Shown: positions 1 to 10,855 of the stretch, piece after piece | Position numbering within the stretch: position 1 is the first letter of the stretch | How the letters are laid out: each line of letters opens with the position of its first letter | DNA from: Candidatus Symbiobacter mobilis CR | GTDB lineage: Bacteria; Pseudomonadota; Gammaproteobacteria; Burkholderiales; Burkholderiaceae_C | Length of the DNA stretch: 64,000 bases | Direction of reading: 5' to 3' | Assembly (NCBI RefSeq): GCF_000477435.1 | Contig: NC_022576.1 | Coordinates: forward strand, 1,860,001-1,924,000 | Position numbers and translations under genes: made by a program | The notes under the pieces: model-generated | Database searches by the model: none | Seen by the model: the letters and a program-made list of their open reading frames with translations, nothing else | Told to the model about the DNA's origin: nothing

Positions 1-848
1 CCCCCCAAAAACAAGAGCGCGGTGAGGATCGAAATCAGCCACATATTGGCGTATTCGGCCAAGTAAAAGACCGAATACGACATGCCGGAGTATTCCACCA
101 TGTGCCCGGCAACGATTTCGGATTCGCCTTCGACCACGTCGAAGGGATGGCGATTGGTCTCCGCCAGCCCGGAGATGAAGTAGACCACGAAGATCGGCAG
201 CAGCGGGAGCCAATTCCAGGACAGGAAATTCCATCCGATGCCCGCAAACATCCCACGCGCCTGCCCCAGGACGATGTCGGTGAGATTCATGCTTGCGGAA
301 ACCATCAGGATGACGACGATGCAGAAACCCATCGCCAGTTCGTAACTGACCATTTGGGCTGATGCCCGAATCGCACCCAGGAACGGATATTTGGAGTTGG
401 AAGACCAGCCCGCGATGACGACGCCGTAGACCTCCATCGACGCAATGGCCATGACGAACAACAACCCGGCATTGATATTGGCCAAGGCAATGTCGGGGCC
501 GAAGGGAACGACTGCCCAGGCGACCATGGCCGGGAGGAGAGTGAGGACAGGAGCCAGAAAGAACAACGGCTTGTGGGCTGCAGTGGGAGCCAGAATCTCC
601 TTGGTAAGCAGCTTAAGCCCGTCCGCCATAGGCTGTAGCAGACCCCACGGGCCAACCCGGTTCGGGCCCAGCCGAATCTGCACCCAGGCAATGAATTTGC
701 GTTCCCAGAGCGTGAGGTACGCAATGGCGCCCATCAGGGGAGCGACGAGCACGCCAATCTTGATGAGCGTCCATACGGCAGGCCAAGCCGCTACCCACCA
801 CGGTGCGTCCAACAAGCCGGAACCCAGGTTGTAGAGATCGTCGATCAT
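1..848 (-). CDS. nuoH: NADH-quinone oxidoreductase subunit H (partial, 3' end outside the window)
   Basis: Membrane subunit of respiratory complex I, lying at the junction of the quinone cavity and the proton-pumping arm. I translated the minus strand from the ATG at 848; it begins [16 protein letters not shown] and carries hydrophobic segments followed by the family hallmark [20 protein letters not shown]. About 282 codons are visible before the sequence runs off the left edge; full-length NuoH is usually about 325-360 residues. The ATG overlaps the nuoG stop in an ATGA (845-848), showing translational coupling. The gene is the most distal complex I gene visible; nuoI-N presumably follow outside the window. 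Confidence 0.95.
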   Translation of the reverse strand, partial: MIDDLYNLGSGLLDAPWWVAAWPAVWTLIKIGVLVAPLMGAIAYLTLWERKFIAWVQIRLGPNRVGPWGLLQPMADGLKLLTKEILAPTAAHKPLFFLAPVLTLLPAMVAWAVVPFGPDIALANINAGLLFVMAIASMEVYGVVIAGWSSNSKYPFLGAIRASAQMVSYELAMGFCIVVILMVSASMNLTDIVLGQARGMFAGIGWNFLSWNWLPLLPIFVVYFISGLAETNRHPFDVVEGESEIVAGHMVEYSGMSYSVFYLAEYANMWLISILTALLFLG

Positions 849-3007
849 GCTGTAGCGTGCGAGCGGTGCGGGGCTGCGGTGGCCAGGGCGGTGGCTTGCA
901 AGCTGGGCGAACGACGAACGATGCCGTCGAGGCCGTAGATGCTGGCTACGACAGGTTTGCCCGTGCAAGACGTGGGATCCAGGGCAGCGGTGGTGTCATT
1001 CCCCAGCCGCGCCGGGTCTGTGCTCCATGTGCCTTCGTACCGTAGCCCCGGAAGGGAGCGGAGTACTTCCTCGCTGGAATTTTCCTCAAACCCGGGCAGT
1101 TCCATCATGTTGGCAAGGACCCGCAATACCTTCCACGCAGGCCGGGCAGCACCCTGTGGGCGCACCGCAGCGCGGAATGTCTGCACCCGGCCTTCCGCAT
1201 TGATGTAGGTTCCAGACGTTTCGGCAAAGGGAGCAATCGGAAGCAGTACCTTGCTGTATTCGAGGTTGGCACGGAAAGGACTCAGGGTCACCACCAGGTC
1301 GGTATTGGCGGAATCGGCGAGCCGTGCGAGGGCATCGTTCCCAGCGGCGCTATCGAATGCCGGTTCGTTGTTGAGCAGTAGCAGGGAAGCCAGCCCGCCT
1401 TCCAGCATCTGGGCTGCATTGCGCCCACCCTCGCCCGGCAGCGCGCCTACCCACTGCGCACCGACGGTGTTGGCTGCTTCCGTGAGATAGCCGACCCGCG
1501 CGCCCGTCTGCCGTCCAATCCAGTTCGCCATGGCCAACAACGCCGACGCTTTGGGGTGGTGTGCCGCTGCGTTGCCCAACAGCAATGCAGTGCGTTCGCG
1601 TCCAACCAAGCTCTGCGCGATGGCTGTGGCAAGCGGGCCTGCCGTGGCGGAGACTGGTGCAGGAACACCCTGTATCGCAGCAACCGCGACGACCACTTCG
1701 GCCAATGCACCGGTCCAATCCGTCGCAGGTGCTTCCATCCAGTGCGCTACCGGCATCGCCCAGTCTTCGCGGGATTCGACCAGACCCGAGACGATGCAAG
1801 ACTTGCGCGCCGCCTGGCGGATCCGTTGCGCGAACAGGGGATGATCCCGGCGCAAGCTCGATCCGACGAGCAACACGCTCTCCAGACTGGACAGTGCGGC
1901 GATCGTCATGCCCAGGTACCGCACCCGTTCCGGCTGGGGGAATTCCGCGTGGCGAAGCCGGTAATCGATGTGGGGACTACCCAATCCACGCAACAACCGC
2001 ACGCACAGATGCTGCTCTTCTAGCGTGGAATGCGGGCTGACCAGCGCGCCGATGGCCGCAGCCCCCTGTTTGGCGAGGATCGATTTCCATCCATTGACCA
2101 CGACGGCCAAGGCATCTTCCCACGCCACTTCCTTCCAGGTACCGCCCACTTTGACCATCGGAGACAGCAAGCGATCCTGGGTGTAGAGGGCATCGACAGA
2201 GTAGCGGTCGCGGTCGGCAAGCCAACATTCGTTGACTTCTTCGTTGTCGAAAGGCGTGACGCGCAGGACCTGGTCGTCCCGGACGCCGAGGATCAGGTTC
2301 GCACCGGTCGAATCGTGCGGGCTGATCGACTTGCGCCGGGACAATTCCCAGGAACGCCCACGGTACCGGAAAGGGCGGCTGGTCAGCGCCCCCACAGGAC
2401 AAACGTCGACGAGGTTACCGGAGAGTTCGGATTCGATGGCTCGCGACACGAAGGTTTCGATGGCACTGTGCTCGCCCCGGTGGGCCATGCCCAATTCCAT
2501 CACCCCGGCGATTTCCTGCCCAAAACGCACGCACCGCGTGCAATGGATGCAGCGGCTCATCTCTTTCATCGCAATGAGCGGGCCTACGTCTTCTTGCCCC
2601 GGAGCCACGCGCTTTTCTTCGGTATAGCGCGAATGGGCGCCACCGTAGCCCAGCGCCAAATCCTGGAGCTGGCATTCGCCGCCCTGGTCACAAATCGGGC
2701 AGTCGAGCGGATGGTTGATCAGCAAGAACTCCATCACGGCCTGCTGCGCACGCAATGCCGGTTCCGAGCGCGTCCGAACGACCATTCCCGAAGAAACGGT
2801 GGTGGCGCAAGCAGGCACGGGCTTGGACACCTTATCGACTTCGACGAGGCACATCCGACAACTCGCTGCAATGCTCAGTTTCTTGTGGTAACAGAAATGC
2901 GGGATCGACATGCCTGCCCCATGCGCAGCCTGGAGGATCGTGCTCCCAGGCAGCACCTCCAGCGGCTCGCCGTCGATGTGCATCGCGATCTTGGTGGGGT
3001 CGGTCAT
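845..3007 (-). CDS. nuoG: NADH-quinone oxidoreductase subunit G
   Basis: Large iron-sulfur subunit of the peripheral arm of complex I. From the ATG at 3007 the protein has 720 residues. The N-terminal [2Fe-2S] ligands are CYHKK...SCRMC plus a further Cys in VPAC; next comes the HxxxCxxCxxxxxC cluster motif ([14 protein letters not shown]), then a [4Fe-4S] set CIHCTRC...CPVGAL, then a long molybdopterin-oxidoreductase-like region. An upstream in-frame ATG at 3049 would add 14 residues that do not look like family sequence, so the [13 protein letters not shown] start is preferred. It lies 78 bp after nuoF and overlaps nuoH by four bases. Confidence 0.95.
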   Translation of the reverse strand: MTDPTKIAMHIDGEPLEVLPGSTILQAAHGAGMSIPHFCYHKKLSIAASCRMCLVEVDKVSKPVPACATTVSSGMVVRTRSEPALRAQQAVMEFLLINHPLDCPICDQGGECQLQDLALGYGGAHSRYTEEKRVAPGQEDVGPLIAMKEMSRCIHCTRCVRFGQEIAGVMELGMAHRGEHSAIETFVSRAIESELSGNLVDVCPVGALTSRPFRYRGRSWELSRRKSISPHDSTGANLILGVRDDQVLRVTPFDNEEVNECWLADRDRYSVDALYTQDRLLSPMVKVGGTWKEVAWEDALAVVVNGWKSILAKQGAAAIGALVSPHSTLEEQHLCVRLLRGLGSPHIDYRLRHAEFPQPERVRYLGMTIAALSSLESVLLVGSSLRRDHPLFAQRIRQAARKSCIVSGLVESREDWAMPVAHWMEAPATDWTGALAEVVVAVAAIQGVPAPVSATAGPLATAIAQSLVGRERTALLLGNAAAHHPKASALLAMANWIGRQTGARVGYLTEAANTVGAQWVGALPGEGGRNAAQMLEGGLASLLLLNNEPAFDSAAGNDALARLADSANTDLVVTLSPFRANLEYSKVLLPIAPFAETSGTYINAEGRVQTFRAAVRPQGAARPAWKVLRVLANMMELPGFEENSSEEVLRSLPGLRYEGTWSTDPARLGNDTTAALDPTSCTGKPVVASIYGLDGIVRRSPSLQATALATAAPHRSHATA

Positions 3008-3085
3008 GTCGGTATCGATCGAAGGAATTCGCAAGGAAAGCGCAGGCAAGGTCTAGGGCAAAAACAAGGGTAAGCGGATACGCCC

Positions 3086-4441
3086 TTAGACATACGCTGG
3101 GACGATGCAGGTCTTATGGCTGATGTGGTACTCGAATTCGGGACGGAAGTGCGCCAACATGCCGCGTACGGGCATGGCAGCAGCGTCCCCCATCGCACAA
3201 ATCGTTCGGCCCTGGATGTTGGCTGCGACAGAGTCGAGGAGATCAAGGTCTTGGGGTTTGCCTTGCCCGTGTTCGATGCGACGGACAACGCGATATAACC
3301 ACCCCGACCCTTCGCGGCAGGGGGTGCATTGGCCGCAGGATTCATGCATGTAAAAGTAGCTCAACCGCTCCAGGCTCTTGACCATGCAACGCGAATCGTC
3401 GAGGACGATCACTGCGCCGGACCCCAACATCGACCCAGCCTTGGCGATGGATTCGTAATCCATCGTGCAATCCATCATGACCGAGGCTGGCAGAACGGGC
3501 GACGACGATCCGCCTGGAATGACGGCCTTGAGCTGCCTGCCGCCACGCACCCCACCGGCAAGTTCCAGCAACTTGGAAAAAGACAGCCCCATGGGGACTT
3601 CAAAGTTGCCGGGCTTTTCCACGTCCCCGGTCACAGAAAAAATCTTGGTACCACCGTTGTTGGGCTTGCCCAGCGCCACATAGGCCTGCGCCCCTTCGCG
3701 CACGATGTATGGCACCGCCGCAAAGGTTTCGGTGTTGTTGATGGTCGTCGGGCGTCCGTAGAGGCCCACGGTGGCAGGGAATGGAGGCTTGAACCGGGGT
3801 TGTCCTTTTTTGCCTTCGATCGATTCGAGCAAGCCGGTTTCTTCCCCGCAGATGTACGCGCCAAAACCGTGGACTGCATGGAGCTGGAACGCAAAGTCCG
3901 AACCCAGGATGCGTTCTCCGAGATACCCTGCCTCCCGGGCCTGGGCCAGCGCTTCCTCGAAGCGCTCGTAAGTCTGGAAAATTTCGCCGTGGATGTAGTT
4001 GTAGCCGACCGATGCACCAACGGCATAGCCAGCGATGAGCATCCCTTCGATAACGCTGTGGGGGTTGTACTGAAGGATATCGCGATCCTTGCAGGTTCCA
4101 GGTTCCCCTTCGTCGGAATTACAGACGACGTATTTCTGCCCCGGCTGGTTGGGCGACATGAACCCCCACTTCACCCCGGCCGGAAAGCCTGCACCACCGC
4201 GACCGCGTAACGCCGATTCCTTGACGGCCTGCACGACTTGCGACGGCGTCCAACCCTGCCCACCGTCGAGACCCAACACCTTGCGCAAGGCGCGATACCC
4301 ACCACGGCGCTCGTAGTCTGCCAACCCCCAGTTGTCTCCAGACAGCCCGGCGTAGAGGATCGGCTGGATGTGCCGACCATGAAAACACGTCTCCTTGCCG
4401 CTGGCGCGGAACCGCTCCAGCACTTGCGCAGCGCTCGTCAT
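3086..4441 (-). CDS. nuoF: NADH-quinone oxidoreductase subunit F
   Basis: NADH- and FMN-binding subunit of complex I that receives electrons from NADH. The 451-residue product has the glycine-rich nucleotide/FMN motif [16 protein letters not shown], the acidic stretch [15 protein letters not shown], and the [4Fe-4S] ligands [12 protein letters not shown] with a later Cys (TICAMGD). The start at 4441 ([11 protein letters not shown]) forms an ATGA overlap with the nuoE stop at 4438, the same coupling used at other junctions in this operon. A start three codons upstream (4450) is possible but less economical. Confidence 0.95.
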   Translation of the reverse strand: MTSAAQVLERFRASGKETCFHGRHIQPILYAGLSGDNWGLADYERRGGYRALRKVLGLDGGQGWTPSQVVQAVKESALRGRGGAGFPAGVKWGFMSPNQPGQKYVVCNSDEGEPGTCKDRDILQYNPHSVIEGMLIAGYAVGASVGYNYIHGEIFQTYERFEEALAQAREAGYLGERILGSDFAFQLHAVHGFGAYICGEETGLLESIEGKKGQPRFKPPFPATVGLYGRPTTINNTETFAAVPYIVREGAQAYVALGKPNNGGTKIFSVTGDVEKPGNFEVPMGLSFSKLLELAGGVRGGRQLKAVIPGGSSSPVLPASVMMDCTMDYESIAKAGSMLGSGAVIVLDDSRCMVKSLERLSYFYMHESCGQCTPCREGSGWLYRVVRRIEHGQGKPQDLDLLDSVAANIQGRTICAMGDAAAMPVRGMLAHFRPEFEYHISHKTCIVPAYV

Positions 4442-5091
4442 GGCTTGCATGGCGCATCCTCCGCAGATGGGGAAGAACCGGAATCACCAGCGTCCACGAC
4501 GACATGCAACGCACGCAGCCCCGCGACCAGCTCATCAAGCCGCTCTGTATGCATGAAGCTGCACATGGCACGGTCATTGACCAGCATGACGGGGGCGTCG
4601 GCACAGGCACCGAGACATTCGCATTCCTGCAAAGTGAACAGGCCGTCCGCAGTCGTCTCCCCTGCCGATACCCCCAACTTTTCTTCGAGGTGATGCAACG
4701 CTGCACTACCCCCTCGCAACTGACAAGGCAGGTTCGTACATACATTGAGTTTGTATTTGCCTACCGGTTGCTGGTTGTACATGTTGTAGAACGTGACAAC
4801 CTCATGCACGGCCATGGAAGGCATCCCTAGATACTGCGCAACCATTTCTTCGCTTTCCGCGCTGATGTACCCCTGCATTTGCTGGACGATAGCCAAGCAG
4901 GCAATCACCGCAGACTGGCGTTGTGCTGGCGGATATTTGGCAATTTCCCGTTCAAAACGGTCCCGCAGTGCAAGGGACATTTTGGCGGACATGGTTGCTG
5001 ACCTATCTGCAGAAATAACTGCCGATGTATCTACCGACATATTTGCGGAATGGGTTGCAGAATGGGTGGCGGAGTCTGCTGCGGAGGTCAT
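4438..5091 (-). CDS. nuoE: NADH-quinone oxidoreductase subunit E with a repetitive N-terminal extension
   Basis: Thioredoxin-fold [2Fe-2S] subunit of complex I that pairs with NuoF. The 217-residue product carries the ligand pattern CTNLPC followed by CECLGAC. The conserved protein begins near [17 protein letters not shown] (about residue 38), where family members usually start. The first ~37 residues are a low-complexity (Ser-Ala-x-x) repeat encoded by a 12-bp tandem DNA repeat. The ATG at 5091 overlaps the nuoD stop (ATGA, 5088-5091), supporting use of the extended start, but an internal start at 4980 would give a standard-length NuoE. Which start is used cannot be settled here. Confidence 0.92.
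   Translation of the reverse strand: MTSAADSATHSATHSANMSVDTSAVISADRSATMSAKMSLALRDRFEREIAKYPPAQRQSAVIACLAIVQQMQGYISAESEEMVAQYLGMPSMAVHEVVTFYNMYNQQPVGKYKLNVCTNLPCQLRGGSAALHHLEEKLGVSAGETTADGLFTLQECECLGACADAPVMLVNDRAMCSFMHTERLDELVAGLRALHVVVDAGDSGSSPSAEDAPCKP
4983..5090. repeat. 12-bp tandem repeat encoding (Ser-Ala-x-x)n in nuoE
   Basis: Nine consecutive 12-base units can be aligned without gaps, for example TTGCGGAATGGG, TTGCAGAATGGG, CTGCCGATGTAT and CTACCGACATAT. On the coding (minus) strand each unit gives Ser-Ala (once Ser-Val) plus two variable residues. Because the unit is a multiple of three, expansion or contraction keeps the nuoE frame. The array ends exactly at the nuoD/nuoE junction, so it may have arisen by slippage at the overlap. 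Confidence 0.85.
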
Positions 5092-6341
5092 CGATCCACT
5101 TCCCCAAACACGATGTCCATGGTCCCAATGATCGCCACGGTATCGGCAATCATGTGGCCTTTGCTCATTTCATCCAAGGCTGCGAGATGCACGAAAGCCG
5201 GGGGGCGGATTTTCAGGCGGTACGGCTTGTTGGCTCCGTCGCTGACGATGTAAATGCCGAATTCGCCCTTGGGATGTTCGACGGCTGCGTAGGCTTCCCC
5301 CACCGGCAGTGAGAACCCTTCGGAGAACAACTTGAAATGGTGGATTAGCCCTTCCATCGTCGACTTCATCGTCTCCCGACACGGGGGGGCTACTTTGTAG
5401 TCTTCGGTAATCACTGGGCCTGGGTTGGCGCGCAGCCACTCCACGCACTGCTTGATGATCCGGTTGGCCTGATTCATTTCCTCCATGCGAACGAGGTAAC
5501 GGTCGTAGGAGTCCCCCGTTTTGCCTACCGGCACATCGAAATGGACCCGGTCATAGGCATCATAAGGCTGCATCTTGCGCAGATCCCATGCGATGCCGGA
5601 ACCACGCAGCATCGGCCCGGTGAACCCAAGCTGGAGCGCACGCTCCGGAGTGACGACCCCGATACCCACCGTGCGCTGTTTCCATATACGGTTGTCGGTC
5701 AACAGGGTGTGGTATTCGGCCAGGGAAGCGGGAAAACGCTGCGTGAAGTCGTCGATGAAGTCGAGCAGACTGCCTTCCCGGTTCCGGTTGAGCTGGCGTG
5801 TCGATTGCGGGCTGCGGAAGCGATTGGGTGCGTGGCGGGGCATGCTGTCCGGCAGATCGCGGTACACCCCCCCAGGCCGGAAGTAGGCTGCGTGCATCCG
5901 CGCTCCGCTGACGGCTTCGTACATGTCGAAGAGGTCTTCACGCTCGCGGAACGCATACATCATCAGCGTCATGGCGCCGCAGTCCAGGGCATGGGCACCC
6001 ACCCAGAGCAGGTGGTTGAGTAGCCTGGTGATTTCAGAATACATCACGCGGATGTATTGCGCACGCAAAGGCACTTCCACGCCCAGCATCTTTTCGATGA
6101 CGAGGCAGTAGGCGCTCTCGTTGCACATCATCGACATGTAGTCGAGCCGATCCATGTACGGCAGCGTTTGCAGATACGTTTTGGTTTCTGCCAGCTTTTC
6201 CGTCGCACGGTGCAACAAGCCGATGTGTGGATCGGCACGCTGCACGACTTCCCCATCAAGCTCAAGCACCAGCCGCAACACCCCATGCGCTGCTGGGTGC
6301 TGCGGGCCAAAGTTGAGCGTGTAATTTTTGATGTCCGCCAT
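5088..6341 (-). CDS. nuoD: NADH-quinone oxidoreductase subunit D
   Basis: 49-kDa-type subunit of complex I that forms the quinone-binding cavity with NuoB and NuoH. The 417-residue product starts [20 protein letters not shown], where [10 protein letters not shown] is diagnostic, and continues with LELDGEVV...PHIGLLHR and MCNESAYC. The C-terminus DIVFGEVDR is typical. It overlaps nuoE by four bases, and the 71-bp gap after nuoC holds no gene. Length fits the family, with no sign of damage. Confidence 0.96.
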   Translation of the reverse strand: MADIKNYTLNFGPQHPAAHGVLRLVLELDGEVVQRADPHIGLLHRATEKLAETKTYLQTLPYMDRLDYMSMMCNESAYCLVIEKMLGVEVPLRAQYIRVMYSEITRLLNHLLWVGAHALDCGAMTLMMYAFREREDLFDMYEAVSGARMHAAYFRPGGVYRDLPDSMPRHAPNRFRSPQSTRQLNRNREGSLLDFIDDFTQRFPASLAEYHTLLTDNRIWKQRTVGIGVVTPERALQLGFTGPMLRGSGIAWDLRKMQPYDAYDRVHFDVPVGKTGDSYDRYLVRMEEMNQANRIIKQCVEWLRANPGPVITEDYKVAPPCRETMKSTMEGLIHHFKLFSEGFSLPVGEAYAAVEHPKGEFGIYIVSDGANKPYRLKIRPPAFVHLAALDEMSKGHMIADTVAIIGTMDIVFGEVDR

Positions 6342-6412
6342 CTTGTCGGTGCCGTGAGCGATCTATCTGCTTGATCTGTCTAGTGGAATCTGTCTAGAGG
6401 GTTCGGTGGTGC

Positions 6413-7102
6413 TCAGGAGAGGAAGCCACCTCGGTCATCCCGACGAATGACCCGGGGAACGACTTCCCGGGGCGCAATGCTCACCGGCTCGTAGACGACG
6501 CGCCCCTGCTGTTCGTCATAGCGCATCTCCACGTGCCCTTCGAGGGGGAAATCCTTGCGCAAGGGATGCCCGACGAAACCGTAATCCGTCAGGATTCGCC
6601 GAAGGTCGTCATGACCATCGAAAACGATACCGTACAGGTCGTAGGCTTCGCGTTCAAACCAATTCGCGCAACTCCAGACCGCACACACGGTAGGAATGCG
6701 GGGAAAAGTGTCATCCGGCGCAAAGACCTTGACGCGAAGGCGATGATTGCGCGCAACGGAAAGCAGATGCAACACCACGCAGTACCGGGCACCATGGCAA
6801 GCGCCACTGTCCAACCCGCTTTCTTCTGGCGAGCCTTCTTCCTCTGCACCTTCTGCACCCTCCGCATCAAGGGTGGCGCCACCATACGTCGAATAGTCGA
6901 CTCCGCAAAGGTCAATGAGCTGATCAAAGCAAAGATCGGGGTGATCACGCAGCCGTTGACAGGCATCCAAATAGTGCGCCGCATCGACGACGATGGTCGC
7001 TTCCTCCCACGTCAAGGAAGCACTGCACACGGCAGAACCCAGCACGGTCTCGACCTTGTGCAGCAAAGCCTGTGGAGGGAGGACGCTGGCTGTCGTCGTC
7101 AT
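6413..7102 (-). CDS. nuoC: NADH-quinone oxidoreductase subunit C
   Basis: 30-kDa-type subunit of the complex I peripheral arm. From the ATG at 7102 ([11 protein letters not shown]) the protein has 229 residues and shows the family signature [17 protein letters not shown] followed by [19 protein letters not shown] and an EMRYDEQ tail. A Glu/Gly-rich insert near the middle ([16 protein letters not shown]) is unusual for the family and probably forms a surface loop. An upstream start at 7177 would overlap the end of nuoB by 14 bases and adds 25 residues unlike the family, so it is not chosen. Confidence 0.94.
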   Translation of the reverse strand: MTTTASVLPPQALLHKVETVLGSAVCSASLTWEEATIVVDAAHYLDACQRLRDHPDLCFDQLIDLCGVDYSTYGGATLDAEGAEGAEEEGSPEESGLDSGACHGARYCVVLHLLSVARNHRLRVKVFAPDDTFPRIPTVCAVWSCANWFEREAYDLYGIVFDGHDDLRRILTDYGFVGHPLRKDFPLEGHVEMRYDEQQGRVVYEPVSIAPREVVPRVIRRDDRGGFLS

Positions 7103-7163
7103 GTCTAGGAGAGATGGGGGTGGAGCAGAACCGGAGTACAGCAGGGTATCAAGCCAAGAGGGA

Positions 7164-7643
7164 TCAGGCACGCGCAATCGTCTGGGTACGCCGAATCTTG
7201 CTTTGGAGCTGGATCAGTCCATAAATCAGCGCTTCTGCCGTGGGGGGGCAACCCGGTACATACACATCGACGGGAACGATGCGATCGCATCCCCGAACGA
7301 CAGAATACCCGTAGTGATAGTACCCGCCGCCGTTGGCGCACGATCCCAGCGACATCACCCACTTCGGCTCGCTCATCTGGTCATAGACCTTGCGGAAAGC
7401 AGGGGCCATCTTGTTGGTCAACGTCCCGGCGACGATGATGAGATCCGCTTGTCGCGGACTGGCACGAAACACTTCGGCGCCAAAACGGCTGAGGTCATAC
7501 CGCGCATTGGCGGCGTGCATCATCTCCACGGCACAACATGCCAGACCAAAAGTCATCGGCCAGATAGAACCCGTTTTGGCCCAATTCATGACCATGTCGT
7601 AATTGGTCGTGATGAAACCTTCCTTGAACAAACCTTCGATCAT
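7164..7643 (-). CDS. nuoB: NADH-quinone oxidoreductase subunit B
   Basis: Subunit that carries the terminal [4Fe-4S] cluster N2 and passes electrons to quinone. From [16 protein letters not shown] at 7643 the product has 159 residues. All expected cluster ligands are visible: the Cys pair in LACCAVEMM, the Cys in [13 protein letters not shown] and the Cys in [12 protein letters not shown] longer frame opens at 7733 but its first 30 residues lie over nuoA and resemble nothing, so the shorter family-typical start is used. Confidence 0.96.
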   Translation of the reverse strand: MIEGLFKEGFITTNYDMVMNWAKTGSIWPMTFGLACCAVEMMHAANARYDLSRFGAEVFRASPRQADLIIVAGTLTNKMAPAFRKVYDQMSEPKWVMSLGSCANGGGYYHYGYSVVRGCDRIVPVDVYVPGCPPTAEALIYGLIQLQSKIRRTQTIARA

Positions 7644-7671
7644 CCGTGTTCTCCGGCCCAGCGTTTGGCCC

Positions 7672-8034
7672 TCATTCCCAATCCAGGGCGCCTTTTTTCC
7701 AGGCGTACACCAGACCGACGACCAAGATGGCAATGAATACCATGACTTCCGAAAACCCGACGAACCCCACTTCGCGCACGGATACCGCCCAGGGAATCAG
7801 AAAAGCCACTTCCAAGTCGAAAAGGATAAACAGGATGGCAACGAGGTAATACCGGACGTCAAATTTCATCCGTGCATCCCCGAATGCATCGAATCCGCAC
7901 TCATAGGGAGAATTCTTGGCTACTCCGGGACGATTAGGCCCCAGGACGAAACCCGTGACCTGGGGGCCTACCCCGAGAGCAATGCCCACAAGGAGAAACA
8001 GCAGGATGGGGAAGTACTCGGACAAATTGCTCAT
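7672..8034 (-). CDS. nuoA: NADH-quinone oxidoreductase subunit A
   Basis: Small three-helix membrane subunit of complex I, first gene of the nuo block. From [15 protein letters not shown] at 8034 the protein has 120 residues with three hydrophobic segments and the diagnostic loop [16 protein letters not shown] plus [22 protein letters not shown]. The longer frame opening at 8118 runs into the tRNA gene and is rejected. The gene starts 43 bp downstream of the tRNA-Leu 3' end, so the two may share a transcript. Confidence 0.95.
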   Translation of the reverse strand: MSNLSEYFPILLFLLVGIALGVGPQVTGFVLGPNRPGVAKNSPYECGFDAFGDARMKFDVRYYLVAILFILFDLEVAFLIPWAVSVREVGFVGFSEVMVFIAILVVGLVYAWKKGALDWE

Positions 8035-8076
8035 TGGGTTACGGAGAATGCCTGGGAGAAATGCCCGGAAATCGCT

Positions 8077-8161
8077 TGGTGCCGTCGGCGAGACTCGAAC
8101 TCGCACAGCTTTCGCCACTACCCCCTCAAGATAGCGTGTCTACCAGTTTCACCACGACGGC
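8077..8161 (-). tRNA. tRNA-Leu (anticodon GAG)
   Basis: Folding the minus strand gives a complete 85-nt class II tRNA. The acceptor stem is GCCGTCG paired with CGACGGC, followed by an encoded ACCA end at 8077-8080. The D-arm reads GTGAAACTGGTAGACAC, the anticodon stem CTATC/GGTAG encloses the loop TTGAGGG (anticodon GAG), a variable arm follows, and the T-arm contains GTTCGAGTC. A tRNA-Leu between secG and nuoA is a familiar arrangement in related betaproteobacteria. Confidence 0.95.
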
Positions 8162-8384
8162 GCACAGTACTTGAAGCACTTTTGTCGGCGTTTTATGTCG
8201 GCGTTTTGCGCACGAAATCTTTGCCAGAAAAGATGCAGTGTACTGGAATTCATTGGGAGTATTTCCGGATTACCGTACCTATGCGTAGCACCGAATCAGC
8301 GTGGGGAATGTGACCTCGTTGCAAGAGGACTGGAGCGCGATGAGCAACGGCCCGTGCTGATAGCCTACGACATGACATGGGCCT

Positions 8385-8735
8385 TTATTGCAAAGGAATC
8401 TGCTGTACCGCTCCACTGCTCGGTGCGCTGGCAGGAGCAGCTTGCGCGGCAACAGGCGCTGCCAACACACTTTGCCCTCCCGGTTCGGTACGCAGATTGC
8501 CAAAGTACGCCAAAGCCAAGGTACAGAGAAAAAAAACCGTCGCCAACACGGCTGTGGTGCGCGAGAGAACATTGGCTCCCCCACTGGCGCCGAACAGGCT
8601 CCCGGCACTGCCACTACCAAATGCAGCCCCCATATCGGCGCCCTTGCCGTGCTGGAGCAGCACCAAACCCACCATAGCCAGTGCAGCCAACAACTGCACG
8701 ACCAGCAAGATATTCCACATCACACCCACAATCAA
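8385..8735 (-). CDS. secG: Protein translocase subunit SecG
   Basis: Small inner-membrane subunit of the SecYEG translocon. The 116-residue product begins MIVGVMWNILLVVQLLAALA and has two hydrophobic helices separated by the conserved loop LLQHGKGADMGAAFGSGSAGSLFG; the second helix is TTAVLATVFFLCTLALAYFG. The Ala/Pro-rich C-terminal tail is typical of proteobacterial SecG. It lies downstream of tpiA, its usual partner. The 223 bp between its stop and the tRNA (8162-8384) show only a short direct repeat of TGTCGGCGTTTT and no gene. Confidence 0.95.
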   Translation of the reverse strand: MIVGVMWNILLVVQLLAALAMVGLVLLQHGKGADMGAAFGSGSAGSLFGASGGANVLSRTTAVLATVFFLCTLALAYFGNLRTEPGGQSVLAAPVAAQAAPASAPSSGAVQQIPLQ

Positions 8736-8830
8736 CCACCTCCGTAATGGATCAAGAAGACGTCAGACAGTAGTGCCCTCGCCTTGACATCCCTATTTGT
8801 TGGTCCCAGTTCGATCCCAAGCCACTATCC

Positions 8831-8850
8831 AAAACCGGCCTTCAGGCCGG
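8831..8850 (-). terminator. Intrinsic-terminator-like hairpin between tpiA and secG
   Basis: On the minus strand CCGGCCT-GA-AGGCCGG forms a perfect 7-bp GC stem (8835-8850) followed by TTTT (8834-8831). The T-tract is short, so it is probably a weak or attenuating terminator that lowers read-through from tpiA into secG. Confidence 0.55.
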
Positions 8851-8904
8851 GGACACGGCTTAGAGCCTATCCAGTAGGGGCTGCGCCATCACATTGCACG
8901 CGGC

Positions 8905-8990
8905 GGCGGTGCTTGGAATCCTCATGTACCGTCAGTACATTCCGGTTCCTGCGCTCCGGCGCCACGCACACTGCTTCGGCTCGCCTGCCT
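8905..8990. repeat. Possible dispersed intergenic repeat in the tpiA-secG gap
   Basis: The 313-bp space between secG (start 8735) and tpiA (end 9049) holds no gene. It contains the small palindrome ATGTAC-CGTCA-GTACAT (8924-8940) followed by CGGTTCCTGCGCTCCGG and a GC-rich stretch. From memory this resembles a repeat seen in intergenic spaces of Burkholderiales; only one copy is in this window, so repetition is not shown here. Confidence 0.35.
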
Positions 8991-9048
8991 ACTGAAATTG
9001 GTTCTTCGAACCGGAATTCGTTTTCAATGAACCCCTGTCTTGGCCAAT

Positions 9049-9792
9049 TTAGCCAGCGACGGACGCCGCAATGCGCAAAAAGTCCGCGGCCTTGAGCGAA
9101 GCTCCGCCAATCAACCCCCCGTCGATGTCAGGCTGGGCGAGCAACGAGGCAGCATTGGCTGCGTTCATGCTTCCGCCGTAGAGTACGCGCACGGACGCAG
9201 CGCCACGCACGCCCAGTTCCTGGCGCAACAAGGCATGCACTTGCTGGGCCTGTTCCGGCGTGGCAGTCCTACCCGTGCCGATGGCCCATACAGGTTCGTA
9301 GGCAATGACGATGTCTGCCACTTGCGGGCCAAGCACGTCGGCAACGACGGCGAACTGGCTGCAAACGACGTCATCCGTGGTTCCCGCTTCGCGTTGCGCC
9401 AAGGTTTCCCCCACGCAGACGATCGGGACGATGCCCTGCGCCAGCGCACGCTGAGCCTTGGTGGCGACGAGAGCGTCGGTTTCGTGGTGGTACTGGCGCC
9501 GCTCCGAATGCCCGACGATGACATAGCGCACGCCAAACTCGCGCAACATCGCAGCAGATACTTCCCCTGTGTACGCGCCAGCCTCGTGCGCGGACACATC
9601 TTGCGCGCCGTAGGCCATCTTGCCTGCCTCGGCGAGCAAAGCCTGGCACTGACCCAGATATACCGCTGGCGCACACACCGCAACCTCGCATTGCGAGGGC
9701 CATTCCCCGGTGGAAAGAGCGTGCAGAAGCTCCGCATTGGCGCGCAAGCTCCCGTTCATTTTCCAATTCCCAGCGATCAGCTTCTTGTTCAT
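9049..9792 (-). CDS. tpiA: Triosephosphate isomerase
   Basis: Cytoplasmic glycolytic/gluconeogenic enzyme interconverting dihydroxyacetone phosphate and glyceraldehyde 3-phosphate. From the ATG at 9792 the product has 247 residues, the usual length. Catalytic residues are visible: Lys in AGNWKMNG at the N-terminus, His in [12 protein letters not shown] and Glu in [12 protein letters not shown]; the phosphate loop YGGSMN is near the C-terminus. A longer frame to 10044 is an overlap artefact with the quinone reductase gene. The start forms an ATGA overlap with that gene (9789-9792), so both are co-translated. Confidence 0.97.
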   Translation of the reverse strand: MNKKLIAGNWKMNGSLRANAELLHALSTGEWPSQCEVAVCAPAVYLGQCQALLAEAGKMAYGAQDVSAHEAGAYTGEVSAAMLREFGVRYVIVGHSERRQYHHETDALVATKAQRALAQGIVPIVCVGETLAQREAGTTDDVVCSQFAVVADVLGPQVADIVIAYEPVWAIGTGRTATPEQAQQVHALLRQELGVRGAASVRVLYGGSMNAANAASLLAQPDIDGGLIGGASLKAADFLRIAASVAG

Positions 9793-10811
9793 ACACCCTC
9801 CGACATGTCTTCCCACAGCAAAACGATTTTTCCTACATGCTCGCCGCGCTCCAACATTGCGTGCGCGAGTGCGGCATCCTGTGCCGCAAAGGTGGCATGC
9901 ACGACGGGGCGGATCACACCAGCTTCCAGCAGCGACCATACCTGCTCGCGCAACGCCTGGACGATGGCGGATTTGTACCCGACGGAACGCGGGCGCAGCG
10001 TGGATCCGGTGATCGTCAGCCGCCGCCGCATGACACGAAAACAATCGAGTGTACTGTGCGCCCCTCCTTGCACCCCGATGAGCACGAGCCTGCCGTCATC
10101 ACGCAAGCATTCGAGATTCCGTGCCGTGTAGTCGCCAGCCACCATATCGAGCACGATATCAACACCTCTCTCTATGCCCCTATCGCCTCCCGTCGCACGC
10201 AATACCTCTGCGCAGAAGTCGTGGGTTGCGTGGCAGATGGCGAGATCCGCGCCCAAGGCACGGCAAGCGGCACAGCGTTCTTCGTTGCGCGCCGTCACGG
10301 CAACCCAGGCACCGAAGGCTTTGGCGATCTGGATCGCAGCGACGCCAATGCCGCTGGCGCCGCCATGTACCAGCACACGCTCTCCCGCACGCAATCCGGC
10401 ACGGTCGATCAGATTGCTCCAAACAGTGCAGAAGGCCTCGGGCAGACTCGCAGCGCCGACGAAGTCGATGCCCCGTGGGCACGGCAAACATTGCCCTATC
10501 GGAGCCACGCAGTACTGCGCATACCCACCGGCAGTGACCAGTGCACACACTGCGTCCCCTTCCCGCAACCCCGCAGCGCGAAGCCCGGCGGAGTCACCGT
10601 CGACGACGATCCCCGCGACTTCCAGCCCGGGAATATCCGAAGCTCCAGGGGGCGGAGGGTACCGGCCCTGCCGCTGCAATACGTCCGGGCGATTGACCCC
10701 GCTGGCATGCACCGCGATGCGCAACTCCCCGCTTCGGGGAACCGGCATCGGGCGCTCTGCCCAACGCAACACCTCCGGCCCGCCGGGCGCTGCGATCTCG
10801 ATGACCTGCAT
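9789..10811 (-). CDS. Zinc-free MDR-family NAD(P)H quinone oxidoreductase (PIG3/QOR type)
   Basis: Predicted cytosolic NADPH-dependent quinone oxidoreductase of the medium-chain dehydrogenase/reductase superfamily. The 340-residue product shows the N-terminal GroES-like fold ([34 protein letters not shown]) and a Rossmann motif ([23 protein letters not shown]). The ASGVNRPD...GRYPPPPG pattern is characteristic of the TP53I3/PIG3 branch. It lacks the catalytic zinc ligands of alcohol dehydrogenases. It is translationally coupled to tpiA and lies 44 bp after pnp; its metabolic partner is not evident. Confidence 0.88.
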   Translation of the reverse strand: MQVIEIAAPGGPEVLRWAERPMPVPRSGELRIAVHASGVNRPDVLQRQGRYPPPPGASDIPGLEVAGIVVDGDSAGLRAAGLREGDAVCALVTAGGYAQYCVAPIGQCLPCPRGIDFVGAASLPEAFCTVWSNLIDRAGLRAGERVLVHGGASGIGVAAIQIAKAFGAWVAVTARNEERCAACRALGADLAICHATHDFCAEVLRATGGDRGIERGVDIVLDMVAGDYTARNLECLRDDGRLVLIGVQGGAHSTLDCFRVMRRRLTITGSTLRPRSVGYKSAIVQALREQVWSLLEAGVIRPVVHATFAAQDAALAHAMLERGEHVGKIVLLWEDMSEGV

Positions 10812-10855
10812 GAGATGCGTGCCGAACCCCGCCCCCCGCGTCGTCGCGTCGAAGG

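Noticed and set aside
2030..3073. 347-codon plus-strand frame antisense to nuoG
   Set aside because: It lies wholly opposite a well-conserved gene, has no family resemblance and reflects high GC content.
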